From: Leptobrachium leishanense
Lineage: Eukaryota; Chordata; Amphibia; Anura; Megophryidae
Direction of reading: 5' to 3'
Assembly (NCBI GenBank): GCA_009667805.1
Contig: CM019069.1
Location: 99,111,204 to 99,175,203 of the forward strand
Length of the DNA stretch: 64,000 nucleotides
Shown: positions 33,004 to 43,477 of the stretch, piece by piece
Numbering within the stretch: the first letter of the stretch is position 1
Layout of the letters: every line of letters begins with the position of its first letter
Notes under the pieces: generated by a model
The model's input: only the letters and a program-made list of their open reading frames with translations
Told to the model about the DNA's origin: nothing
Database searches by the model: none
Translations under genes and position numbers: made by a program

Positions 33004-35102
33004 TGTCAAGTCAAACTGCAGTGGTACAGAATAGTCAGCTAATGTACAAGCAAGTGGGATAATAAAAAGACTAATTCAGTTTAGGTAATTGTAATCTGCA
33101 AGAGTCTGTGAGAACTACTTGTCCCTGCATGCAATTCAGCTCCAGTTAGGGTCAGCCAGTCAGAGCAGAGTTCAGGCTTCCCAGCAGCCTCAGAGACAGA
33201 GCTGTAGAGGAAGGGAGGGGCCATCTGAGAGCTCCAGGCCATACCATGAGGCAGGCAACCTGGACATAACAAAGCGCACAGATTTACAAGCATCTTCAAA
33301 TCCTGGAGTGGAGCCGGTGAGCTAAAAGACTATTTTCACAGTCATATGTAGAAAAGGATTGTGTCACAGTCATGTACAGAAAAGGAATTGAGCCAGTTCA
33401 GTAATAAATGCAGTCAGTTAACTTTTTTAGATCTATTTCATGCTCATTGTGAGGAGATTCCACATGCAGTCTTTATAATAGCTAATTTCATGTCTGTTTT
33501 CTTTAAATTAAAACATATTTTGGCAGTAATGATATTCTAGGAGTGTGTGCTAGTGAATGTATATGAAACTGGCACAGACGTAATGATTAACAAGCGTTAT
33601 GTGCAATGTATTTCTACAATTTCTGTTTCTTTCTGTTAAAAGGTTTTTCACCTTTAAGTCAACGCTAATTCTAATCGCTAATCTACTCATCACTTTAATT
33701 CAGCCATCTATTCATCTACTCAACTATTCACCTAATCAATCTACAGCAACTTAATTTACCCCACAATTTACTGAAATTAAACTTAACCACTTCGATGCTG
33801 AGGACGCGCTCAGCGCGTCCTCAGCATTCCCGCTGGTATGCGGAGGACGCGCTGAGCGCGTCCTCCCATTGGGGTCAGCGTTCGGCCGGGTTCCGGCCGA
33901 TCGCTGGCCCCCCCGGTGCGGGCTGACATCCTGGATGTCAGCCGCGCATCCGGGACCACAGCCGCCGGAATTAGGTGTCATCGCGGCAGCGTGATGACAC
34001 CCAATTCAGGCGCCCCCCCCGCATGTGCGGAGGAGGCGCCTGAAAGGGAGGTGGGGGGGAGGTCCTTCGGACCTCTCTCCCTCCCGATCGGCGGCTCTGC
34101 GGGGGTTAACCCAGGCATCATTTGGAAGGGCACAGCCTGCCCTTCCAAATGATGCCTGGCATTAACCCCTGGGGAGCTGGATCGCGAATCGGCGCTGAAA
34201 AGCGCCGGTTCGCGATCCTTTCCCGGAGCTGGCCGACATCTTGGATGTCGGCCAAGCCTCCGGGAACTCCCCCTGAGGTCTGGCGTCATCGTGCGTAGCA
34301 CGATGACGCCAGTCCTGGACTTAACCCTTAACTGCCACCAACGGTGGAGATAGGGAGTTTATTGGAACTCCCTATCTCCCGATCCGTGGCAGTTAGGGGT
34401 TAAATTTTGGTATGGTTGGATCGGCCAGAGCATGGTCGTTCCAACGATACCAAACATGAAAGTGAAAAATGTTGTAAATAAAAAAAAATAAAAAAAAAAA
34501 AAAAAAAAAATGAACACTTTTTTTTTATTTTTTTTGGTTTGTTAATGCAGCAATATTGTTCCCATTTCAATTATAATGTGAACAATGATGCTGCACTAAC
34601 GATTTTTGTATGCGGTGCGTTTGTTAAAAATAGTGTAATTTTCCCCAAAAAAAAATGTCACGAGACCCATCTCTAATTTTTTTAACAAGCGCACCCCATA
34701 CAAAATATAACCGCAATTGCTCGCATGTTAAAATGTGAAAAAAAACACTTTACACATTGTAAATTATTGAAAATACATATTTTATTGCATTTTTTGTTAT
34801 AATATACAGACATGACATAACGTATACATATAATAATGACATATTATGAATCTACCGAGTCTGACGGAAAGAACGATATATAATATGTCTGGGTCATATA
34901 CTAAAACAAGCCTTCAAAACACGTTTAAACATGATGAGCAAAACCGGTAAAAATGACCTCAGCACAGGGGCGGGAAAAGCCTCAGCAGCGAAAGGGTTAA
35001 ATACAAGCGAATGAAGAGTGGAATCCAGTTATTATTTCCAGTGTCGAGGTTTGAATTTCCTTTCAGGCGGGAAGATTGTGCAAAAAAACAGAAAGCTTGA
35101 CA
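33004..35102. mobile_element. Probable solo LTR nested in Tc1-C, itself split by a MITE
   Basis: The insertion starts TGTCAAG and ends CTTGACA, with GTGGT (32999-33003) and ATGGT (35103-35107) as a 4-of-5 duplication. Tc1 sequence is continuous across it. Without the MITE at 33787-34996 it is about 0.9 kb. It contains AATAAA near 33403 and no coding region, consistent with a solo LTR of an endogenous retrovirus-like element. Confidence 0.55.
33787..34996. mobile_element. piggyBac-like MITE, copy 2 (highly palindromic)
   Basis: TTAA flanks (33783-33786, 34997-35000). Inverted ends: CCACTTCGATGCTGAGG and, in reverse complement, CCCTTTCGCTGCTGAGG. Successive GC-rich palindromes fill the left half: 'gaggacgcgctcagcgcgtcctc', two copies of a 'gacatcctggatgtc' type hairpin, and 'tttggaagggcacagcctg' with its inverse. 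The right half is AT-rich. Confidence 0.78.
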
Positions 35103-35490
35103 ATGGTGGTGTAGCCAAAGATGTTAGAATTGTGTTGATGTCCCAATATTTCTGGACCTGAATGTATAAGGACCCATAGTAGGCCACAAAAGGCATTCAC
35201 AATATCCGGTGGTTTATAAATCTTGTCCCCACCTCTGGTAACGAGGAAAGGGGTTCTGGTGGATTGCTGAATTTGTCACAATCTAAGAGCTAGGGTATGT
35301 GCCACCTTATTGTCAGAGGTATAGTGTTTAGCTTCTAGGCGTTGCAGGGCATTAAAATGCTTAGTGCCATCTAGGTCAGACAATGCAGAATAAGCCACAG
35401 TTAATTTACGCACTATATCAACATTAGGTTGCAGTATAACCCCTATCACCTGGGTGCAACAGTCGCCAGACATGATATAAATTAAAGGAA

Positions 35491-36171
35491 TGGGGTTAAT
35501 CCCTGGTTGGGCGCTGCTTACATCAATGGGATCCTCTGTAACCCATTTACTAAGTATTGGCTTAGTGTACACTGATGGGGTCACTTATATACACAGTGAA
35601 ATGTTCGTAATGTGTGCTGTAATGGATCTTTTCTGGCACTGTTACAACGTGTATGTATACACTGGTCACCTCTATGGACCGGAAAAGCGACAAAGATTGA
35701 GCCTGGTAACTCCATAGGCTCTAATCCACGTGAGTTTGAAATTGTTGTGACTATACACCCAATGATTTTTTACCACAGTGTGCACTATGTATGTTTCCTT
35801 TGCTCATTTCATGAAGTAAAGACCCGCTGAATTGGAAAAGAAAGAAGCATCAGAGATCTGTTTTTTATACAATTACCAGTACATTTAATGCTGACTATAG
35901 CCACAAGGTGGCAGTAACACATTAACTATATACAACTGTATATCCGCTTTATACAAAACAGTTTTGAACGGAGATTTACCAGAAACATTTTTCTCCTCAT
36001 TGAAATACACGTTGTAACAGTGCCAGAAAAGATCCATTACAGCACACATTACGAACAATTCACTGTGTATATAAGTGACCCCATCAGTGTACACTAAGCC
36101 AATACTTAGTAAATGGGATACAGAGGATCCCATTGATGTAAGCAGCGCCCAACCAGGGATAAACCCCGCTT
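35491..36171. repeat. Fold-back repeat with ~165-bp arms
   Basis: 35491-35655 is the inverted complement of 36005-36171 with only a few differences. The spacer is about 350 bp and non-coding. Stop-free frames appear in both arms because they are copies. It lies at the edge of the L1-C fragment. It resembles a long-terminal-inverted-repeat MITE, but the target duplication was not resolved. Confidence 0.75.
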
Positions 36172-36307
36172 TATGATACAAGTTAAAGTTGGCTGCTGGG
36201 AGACAGCCTGAACTCAGGCCTTTCCCCTGCAGTCAATGGCACGCATCATAGGCCAGCGGCAGCAGGCCCCACCAACGTTAACCTTCTCCCGACAGGTGCC
36301 ATGTATG

Positions 36308-38430
36308 CAGTGGCGTCACTAGGGTTGGTGTCACCCGGTGCGGTAACTTATGGTGTCACCTCCCCCCCCCCCCCCCGAGTTTTACAGATTTTTTTTTTTT
36401 TTTTTAACTACTCTTACTCCTACTCCTAAATCAGTACTCCCATATAACACTGAATGCTCATACACACAGCGCACATTACTGTGAGGTTTATTGCTGTGGA
36501 GCTCTCTCATATGCTCACACAACTTTTTGCCAACTGCCAGCAAGTACGTTGCCTGTTCGAAGGCAGTGAAAGCACACATGGATATATATTGCCCCCAGCA
36601 GCTCTGGATATATATCGCCCCCAGCAGCTCACCCATGGATATATATTGCCCCCTGCTCACATATGGATATATATTGCCCCAGTTCACAGTTATATATTGT
36701 CCCCAGCAGCTCACATATCCCCAGCTCACATATGGATATATTGCGCCTCAGCTCACATATGGATATATTGCGCCTCAGCTCACACATGGATATATTGCGC
36801 CTCAGCTCACACATGGATATATTGCGCCTCAGCTCACACATGGATATATTGCGCCTCAGCTCACACATGGATTTATTGCGCCTCAGCTCACACATGGATA
36901 TATTGCGCCTCAGCTCACACATGGATTTATTGCGCCTCAGCTCACACATGGATATATTGCGCCTCAGCTCACACATGGATATATTGCGCCTCAGCTCACA
37001 CATGGATATATTGCGCCTCAGCTCACACATGGATATATTGCGCCTCAGCTCACACATGGATATATTGCGCCTCAGCTCACACATGGATATATTGCGCCTC
37101 AGCTCACACATGGATATATTGCGCCTCAGCTCACACATGGATATATTGCGCCTCAGCTCACACATGGATATATTGCGCCTCAGCTCACACATGGATATAT
37201 TGCGCCTCAGCTCACACATGGATATATTGCCCCAGACCAGCTCACACATGGATATTGCCCCAGCTCTCATGGATATTGCCCCAGCTCCTCTCATGGATAT
37301 TGCCCCAGCTCCTCTCATGGATATTGCCCCAGCTCCTCTCATGGATATACTGCCCCAGCTCCGCTCATGGATATACTGCCCCAGCTGCTCTCATGGATTT
37401 TGCCCCAGCTCATGGATTTTGCCCCAGCTCATGGATATTGCCCCAACTCATGGATATACTGCCCCAACTCATGGATATACTGCCCCAGCTCATGGATATA
37501 CTGCCCCAGCTCATGGATATACTGCCCCAGCTCATGGATATACTGCCCCAGCTCATGGATATACTGCCCCAGCTCATGGATATACTGCCCCAGCTCATGG
37601 ATATACTGACCCAGCACATGGATATACTGACCCAGCACATGGATATACTGCCCCAGCACATGGATATACTGCCCCAGCACATGGATATTGCCCCAGCAGC
37701 TCATGGATATGCCCCAGCAGCTCAAGGATATGCCCCAGCTCCTCATGGATTTGCCCCAGCACCTCATGCATATGCCCCAGCACCTCATGGATATGCCCCA
37801 GCTCCTCATGGATATGCCCCAGCTCCTCATGGATATGCCCCAGCACATGGATATGCCCCAGCACATGGATATTGCCCCAGCACCTCATGGATATGCCCCA
37901 GCTCATCATGGATATTGCCCCAGCTCATCATGGATATGCCCCAGCTCCTCATGGATATGCCCCAGCTCCTCATGGATATACCCCAGCTCCTCATGGATAT
38001 GTCCCAGCACATGGATATGCCCCAGCTCCTCATGGATATGCCCCAGCTCCTCATGGATTTGCCCCAGCACATGGATATGCCCCAGCTCCTCATGGATTTG
38101 CCCCAGCACATGGAATGCCCCAGCACATGGAATGCCCCAGCACCTCATGGATAATGGCCCCAGCTCACCTCTGCCGCCTTTTTCGCTCCCTCAGAGCGTC
38201 CGGCGGCGCGCAGCTTGGGCGCTCGCCGGGGGAGCCACGTGACCAGCCGCGATTGGCTGGTGACGTGTTTCCTCCAGGCGAGCGCCGAAGCTGCATGCTT
38301 CGGACGCTCGCAGGGAGCGAAAAACGCGGCGGAGGGTGAGACACCCGCCCTTAGGGTGACGGTGTCACCCTAAAGGCGGGTGTCACCTGGTGCGGGCCGC
38401 ACCCCCCGCCCCTACGTAGCGACGCCACTG
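36308..38430. mobile_element. hAT-B copy 2: minisatellite-bearing hAT
   Basis: Perfect 8-bp duplication CATGTATG (36300-36307, 38431-38438). Ends CAGTGGCGTCACTAGGG and, in reverse complement, CAGTGGCGTCGCTACGT. It is almost identical to 23172-25233 in the first ~300 bases and in the right 260 bases, but the minisatellite has a different composition and length. Confidence 0.92.
36577..38160. repeat. Minisatellite in hAT-B copy 2, including a 27-bp block
   Basis: About 70 units. A block of about 18 nearly identical 27-bp units ('acatggatatattgcgcctcagctcac') occupies 36735-37230. Then follow 'tatactgccccagctc' units (37430-37680) and 'tatgccccagctcctc' units (37690-38150). The copy at 23172 has only about one unit of the 27-bp 'gcgcctcagctc' variant, so this block expanded after the copies separated. 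Confidence 0.93.
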
Positions 38431-38753
38431 CATGTATGTATAAATTGCCTTGATTTATGGATTTTTCCTTATATTTTGCAGGCCATCAGTGCGACCTGCC
38501 AGTGACCAAGTCCTATCTTGAAACTACCACTGTTAATATAAAAGGCCTACTATTTTTTATATTGCAGAAAAAAAATATGGATTGGGGGGGGGCGGCCTTC
38601 GGCCTTCGTGGATTCTTGCACCGGGGCCCTGGAGGTGTCTAGTTATGCCTCTGACCCTTAGCTCAGTGTGCCATTTCTCTGCTCTTCGATTGTAAGCTCC
38701 TAAGCGGGATACGCTTCTCCCCTTGCTCTCAATGTGTCTAGCTTGACAATTTA

Positions 38754-39547
38754 CAGGGTTATTCAAAGAGAGCCGATCTGGCCCCGAACATGATATGTAA
38801 CCGGACACTGAAATTCAGCGAACGGTGACTTTTCAGGGCCATTCAGCTATTCAGAGAGCAGACAATTCGTCGAATTGTCTGCAAGTACGGTGCTGTTCGA
38901 GGACAGTGAAATCCCCCAGAGAGAAGCAATGCTTTGTCTAATCAAAGAACACCGAACAGCTGAGAAAGGTTGCCGGAATGCCCTGCCATTCGGTGGTTTC
39001 ATTCGACAGGTTTATTCAGGAGAATCCCATAGGCTTCAATGTTAAAAATATTCCTGTTTTAATACAATATCTAATAAACCGTTTATTAATTTATTCTGCT
39101 GTAAAGAGTCTCTTTATTTTTTAGACTTTTCTTTTTTCTGTAACAGACCTTTTAATTATCATTCATTGGATCTTCTGTGTAAATTCCAGACATTTCGTTC
39201 AGTAGTTCTTTTGCAAACAGTGTTTCAATTTTCCAACCGTATGGTTTTGTTTGTTTTTGCTTCACCTCGTTCGTCTGCGTGTTGGCTTTTTTCGGCGGCT
39301 GCTCTGCGCTGTGATCGACGGCTGCTCGAGTTTCTCCGGCGTGGTTAATCCAGCTGTTTTCTGCGGGTTTCGGTGCGTGTTTGGTTAGTGTTCGGCGGGT
39401 TTGCGGCGGGTTTTCCCTGCACTACGGGGGCCCTGCGGTGCTTGCTGAATACACCGCAGGGTCGGCGAAATAGGATCGCCCCGAAGTGCAGGGAACGAAA
39501 AGTCACCGAACGTACGGTGACTTTTCAATTCTCTTTGAATAGCCCCG
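38754..39547. mobile_element. Harbinger-like MITE
   Basis: 794 bp with TTA on both sides (38751-38753, 39548-39550). Ends CAGGGTTATTCAAAGAGA and, in reverse complement, CGGGGCTATTCAAAGAGA. A second inverted pair 'cgaacggtgacttttc' lies just inside. A 3-bp TTA duplication suggests PIF/Harbinger. No transposase. Confidence 0.7.
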
Positions 39548-39628
39548 TTAGTTTGTTCCGTCCTACCGATTATACAGTGCTACGGAATATGGTGGTACTA
39601 TACCAATGCTTGTAATTGTCAGTCTGTC

Positions 39629-39794
39629 TGATAGCTCCCCAAAAATGTAATAATCATCTCAATGAAGAACTGATAAGGCAGTGATATCTCCGGGAGCAAT
39701 AAATTTACTGAAATTCTACAGAAAGGTTTATAAAATCAGTATGGGGCTCTCAAAGGTATTTCCCAATACATCTACCCTTAAGAGCGCTTGATAA
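39629..39794. promoter_or_regulatory. nprl3: Cluster of three GATA-type motifs in low-repeat DNA beside the NPRL3 exon
   Basis: WGATAR matches occur at 39629-39634 (TGATAG), 39671-39676 (TGATAA) and 39789-39794 (TGATAA). They lie within about 430 bp of sequence in which I recognise no transposon (39551-39982). In other jawed vertebrates NPRL3 introns carry GATA1- and NF-E2-bound alpha-globin enhancers. No NF-E2 (TGCTGAGTCA) site is visible here, and WGATAR is common by chance, so this is only a pointer. Confidence 0.2.
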
Positions 39795-39982
39795 ATAATG
39801 GATTATATGCATTTTCAGTGAGAATATTTTCAAAAGAAATTGTGCACTTCTACAATCCTTGCAAACAACTTTGGTTATGAGAAATAAGTAAGCATTAGAT
39901 CCCCACACATTCCACATATTACAGTCACTATGTAGTATTTAAAAATGTCAATTCAAATAGATCATACATTTTATATCCTTAC

Positions 39983-40057
39983 CTTTAATGCAAAGACCAC
40001 ATTAAAGAGAATCATAGTGGGCATCTCCCGCTTAGGTGAAGGATCAGTTTTTGACAC
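39983..40057 (-). CDS. nprl3: NPRL3 coding exon (downstream of the two seen)
   Basis: This 75-bp internal exon is 25 codons in phase 0 at both ends. It is bounded on the minus strand by an acceptor (ATCATTTAG) and a donor (AAG|gtaagg). The translation includes SKTDPSPKRE and TMILFNVVFAL, which directly follows the LLQH segment in vertebrate NPRL3. The two exons therefore join in frame across a 3.4-kb intron. One residue differs from the mammalian protein as I remember it (REM instead of REA), and the exon ends in Lys rather than Arg, both conservative. No further downstream exon (the segment beginning around ANADPSVINC) was seen between 1 and 39982, so the next intron is at least 40 kb and made almost entirely of transposons. 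Confidence 0.94.
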
Positions 40058-40157
40058 CTAAATGATAAACAAAAACATGACCACCAGGTTTGAATAACAT
40101 TCCCATATATATCTCTTGAACCTAGAATCATGATAGGTTTTAAGCAAAATGTTGCAC

Positions 40158-40555
40158 AGTGCATTCAGAAAGTATTCAGATCCATTCGTGTTTTTCCCCC
40201 ACATTACAGCCTTATGCAAAAATGATTCAAAGTTATTTTTTTAATTTTACACTCAAAAAATGAGCTTTGCTGCATCAATTTTATCGTGAACCTCTACTTA
40301 GGAGATGTTGCACTTTGATTCGAAGTGACCTGTGTAAAATTCAATTGATTGTACATAACAGAATCTGCAGAAGTAAATGACAGAAACTACCCAAATCCGG
40401 GTGTGCAAAATGTGTCACATCATGCATGACGACTTGAGGCTGTACCACTCCTTCAACCAAGTACAGTGTTGTGTTTCTTAATTATGTCACGGTTTCAGTT
40501 TTTACTTTATAAATAATTTGCAATGTTGTCAAAAATATGTTTTTGGATTTGTCAA
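40158..40555. repeat. Tc1-like end fragment
   Basis: 'cagtgcattcagaaagtatt' and 'cacattacagccttatgc' are typical Tc1-family terminal sequence. The matching opposite end (cgttatggggcattgactgt ... ggctgtaatatacaaaaac ... ggggtctgaata) lies at 43262-43372, so later insertions separated the two ends. 40556-41067 between them was not identified. Confidence 0.6.
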
Positions 40556-41075
40556 TATGGGGTATTTAATGGTGTAGGAGGTGTCCAGAGAGGGGTAGCA
40601 CCTCTGCCTGAAGCGGCAGTTGTACTCGTTAGGGTGTAGTTTGTCCACCTTTGCCCCCTTCTGGTACACCTCTCATATGTAGCTCCTCGTAGCTGAAGCA
40701 TACGCAACCACACAACGGCTTCGACTGGCCAAAAAAAAGCAGGTTGAGGGTGGCCGATGGGTCCCAAACCTTCGGTGAGTTGGGGTTTTGTCTACCCTCA
40801 TGTGAAGAATGAACTGGATCGAAGAAGCTTCCAGTTGTGCTCAATGGGCAGGAGTCTCCCAACAAAGCATTGTTTGGAACACTTTGGGCATGATGCCCAC
40901 AAAAAAATCCCATCTGGGACAATGAGGAGAAAGTAGAAAATATGACCACTTCGCACAAATAAGTAACACATCAGTTGATAGAAACGAGGGGGATAACCCA
41001 AATGAGTCAAAGTGGGAGGCGCTGACATGATGGTACTACTGCCAAAAACTACAGTACATGTAGTTCTAGGGAAAT

Positions 41076-41884
41076 TAGGGCTGCAATTAACAATTATTTG
41101 TATAATGGATTAGTTGGCCGATTGATCGAATAAAAAAAAATAAAAGGAATATTTGGGGGGGGGGGGGGAGATCAACCCCTGCCTCCATTTTTTTTATTTC
41201 ATAAGCAATTTGCGTAGTGTATATTAGTTTATACGTAAAAACGCAAATTGCATACTTTTCGCAGTCGCACACAAGGTATGCGAGCGCCTGGCCAGAGAGA
41301 TGGATTGACGTCGAGTACACAGCATACACAGCTTAAGCCCATGTCTGCTTTCTCCTCAAACGATCGCTGCTACAAGTGCTCAGGTAGACATGACGATGTC
41401 AGCACGAAAGCAGAGTGAGAAGGGGGGCACTCCATGCAGCTTGACCACTTTAATATGCTACAGTGGTCAGGGTGCATAAAGTGTCCCTTTACAATATTTT
41501 CATGAACAAACTGAACAGAAGCAGGGTCCAGGAGGTGGAAGGGAGTGAGTTTTTGCAAGGGACTTGACCCAAGTATGAGAGGGAGTGGGTTTTGCAAAAG
41601 ATTGCACCTGAGTGTGGGAGGGAGTTTGTGGAAAGGTACCGGACTAAAGGGAAAGAATGGCAGCTCCAGACCAAAGAGGGGGTGGCAGGCAGGTTGGAGT
41701 GGTGGCACAGGACTCCAGCTTCAAATAAGTATAAAACCACCAGCAGTACAGCACCCATACACAGTGGCAGTATCCCAGGGTTTGTGTTCTAGTGCTGGTA
41801 GAGAGTAAACTGAATAACAACCAACTGGCTATGTCTGACATAGTTGTCAACTACTCTCAATATCGATTAGTTGTTTCAGCCCTA
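41076..41884. mobile_element. hAT MITE (TAGGGCTG ends) in an L1 remnant
   Basis: Ends TAGGGCTGCAATTAAC and, in reverse complement, TAGGGCTGAAACAACTAATC, the family of 21154-21808. The flanks agggaaat / aggggaaa are an imperfect 8-bp duplication. The interior (41150-41860) is unrelated to the transposase-bearing copy and contains a G-run. Confidence 0.75.
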
Positions 41885-42650
41885 AGGGGAAACATCCTGA
41901 AACAGCCGAGGAGTACAAGATATGGGCTGCTTCTTACCCTCGGGTGAGCTCTCATCACCCCTACTGTGATGCCTAGTGCCAAACAGACGTAATGCCACAC
42001 CAAGCGACCAACCACCAGAGGTGGTAAGTTAACACTAAGAAGCTCCGACTTGTCAGGATTGATGCAAAAACGAGAAAACCCGCCGAACTCCGCAACTGTC
42101 CGAAGGACAGCTGGCAATGACCTCTCAGCATCTGTCAACATAAACAATAAGTCGTCTGCATAAGCAAAAACCACATGGGAGAATGCGTGGCTACAAAGTT
42201 CAACAATGTCCTCACAAGAGCAAATAGCCTCCAAGAGTGGTTCTAAAGAGAGAGCAAATAACAAGGGCAAGAGGGAACAGCCCTGCCTTGTCCCATTACA
42301 TATCACAACTGCTGGAGAGCGCCATTTATCGGAGCAACATACAATGCAGATATCCACTGAAGATAAGCATCCAGAAACCCCACAAGCTGCAGGACATCAA
42401 AAATGTAACGCCAATGAACACTGTCAAACACTTTTTCAGCATTGGCCGACAGGAACAATAAGCCCACCCAGAGCGTGTCACTAACACAATGGCATTCAGC
42501 ACCCTGGACACAGCATCCTCGGCTTCCCTACCAGGGATAAACCCGACCTGGTCGGGCTTGACCAAAGTGGGCAAAAAAGGTTTCAGTCGTTCCGCCAGAG
42601 TTTTCGTGTCAGCGTTCAGCAAGGAAATGGGCCTAAAATTTTTACAGTCA
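41885..42650 (-). pseudogene. L1/Tx1-type reverse transcriptase remnant
   Basis: Minus strand: LPTLVKPDQVGFIPGRE at the start, then NGTRQGCSLLPLLFALSLEP, FAYADDLLFMLTDAE (catalytic YADD box intact) and FCINPDKSELLSVN. A frameshift lies near 42350. Only the finger-palm part survives. It is cut at 41884 by a hAT MITE and at about 42650 by repeat sequence. Confidence 0.82.
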
Positions 42651-42655
42651 GAAAT

Positions 42656-43222
42656 TGGAGGCCCGCCCGAGCAGGGGAGCTCGCCTGAGCCTAAAGGCCC
42701 GCCCGAGCAGGGGAGCTCGCCTGAGCCTAAAGGCCCGCCCGAGCAGGGGAGCTCGCCTGAGCCTAAAGGCCCGCCCGAGCAGGGGAGCTCGCCTGAGCCT
42801 AAAGGCCCGCCCGAGCAGGGGAGCTCGTCTGAACCTAAAGGCCCGCCCGAGCAGGGGAGCTCGTCTGAGCCTGGAGGCCTAGCCGAGCAGGGGGCTCAGC
42901 TGGCCTCTGGACTCAGGCGAGCCCCTGGCTCGGCCTCCAGGCCCAGGATCGGATGACTGATTTGGGGTGGGGAAATCGCGTTGCCTATACATACTCCCCT
43001 ACATCCACATACTTCGGCCCTGAGCTCCTGCAGCGGTGGCAGTCCCATAGTGGCAGCCCTCCTGCATCCAGTTCCCACTCTCCGTCAGACGCAGGTCACA
43101 GAGGCGGAAGCCTTTGACCACCAGGCCCAGGTTCAGATGACTGATTTTCGGCTTATTTTTTTTTGGCTGTCCTTTTCCTTTCGGCCGAAAGCACCATTTT
43201 CGGCTGCTGAAATATCAGTGCA
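42656..43222. mobile_element. hAT remnant with 36-bp minisatellite
   Basis: About six 36-bp units ('ggcccgcccgagcagggg agctcgcctgagcctaaa') span 42660-42870. Past the array, the sequence ends at 43222 in a hAT-type end: reverse complement AGAGATGCACTGATATTTC with 'cggccgaaag' subterminal motifs. The left end was not found. This is another hAT-type end linked to a minisatellite. Confidence 0.65.
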
Positions 43223-43477
43223 TCTCTACTTTTTACAAAATTTTTAACTACCAAAAATCATTTTTTTTTCTACTTCCTCGTTATGGGGCATTGACTGTAG
43301 ATTGATGAGAAACAAATTGATTTACATAAGCTTAGCATAAGGCTGTAATATACAAAAACTAAGGGGTCTGAATAAAAAACATAAAAATATATCCCAAAAA
43401 AGGAATTACATTAAAGAAACTTCAAACACACGAAACAGTCATAAGACAAATTAGTCAATAGTCTATGGTAACAATAC

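Larger units (their letters stand above)
31422..35164 (-). mobile_element. Tc1-C: Tc1-like transposon with nested LTR and piggyBac-like MITE
   Basis: TA flanks (31420-31421, 35165-35166). Terminal repeats CAGTCAGGTCCAGAAATATT and, from the other end, CATTCAGGTCCAGAAATATT. Removing the LTR insertion leaves about 1.6 kb, the normal size. Minus-strand transposase: helix-turn-helix region at 32700-32496 (IREIARTLGVAKTTVWNIL, RPGRPR) and the catalytic part at 32231-31674 ([43 protein letters not shown]). A gap and frameshifts between 32490 and 32240 inactivate it. Confidence 0.88.
31205..35488 (-). pseudogene. L1-C ORF2 fragment, split by a Tc1 nest
   Basis: Minus-strand L1 linker sequence lies at about 35480-35165 (HYTSDNKVAHTLALRL, then VTRGGDKIYKPPDIVNAF). 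It continues, after the Tc1-C insertion, at 31420-31205 (PSLSTPQRRSLAQPITREAV, then KSPGPDGFTSSYY). The two pieces join at the same point of the L1 protein, so Tc1-C inserted into it. Only the region between endonuclease and reverse transcriptase is preserved. Confidence 0.8.
40058..43477 (-). other. nprl3: NPRL3 intron between the two exons
   Basis: This is the only intron fully contained in the window. It holds two ends of an old Tc1 element (about 40158-40555 and 43262-43372). Between them lie an unassigned stretch (40556-41067), a hAT MITE (41076-41884), an L1 reverse transcriptase remnant (41885-42650) and a 36-bp minisatellite leading into a hAT end (42656-43222). No regulatory element could be assigned with confidence. 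Confidence 0.85.

Noticed and set aside
36454..38154. Very long open frames (over 550 codons) rich in MDILPQL- or SHMDILRLS-type repeats
   Set aside because: They arise because the 22/23/27-bp minisatellite units lack stops in several frames on both strands. Frames of similar length occur in all orientations, with no start context or domain.
42655..42956. Collagen-like frame with PPEQGSSPEPKG repeats
   Set aside because: It translates a 36-bp GC-rich minisatellite (a multiple of three keeps the frame). There is no signal peptide or flanking exon structure.
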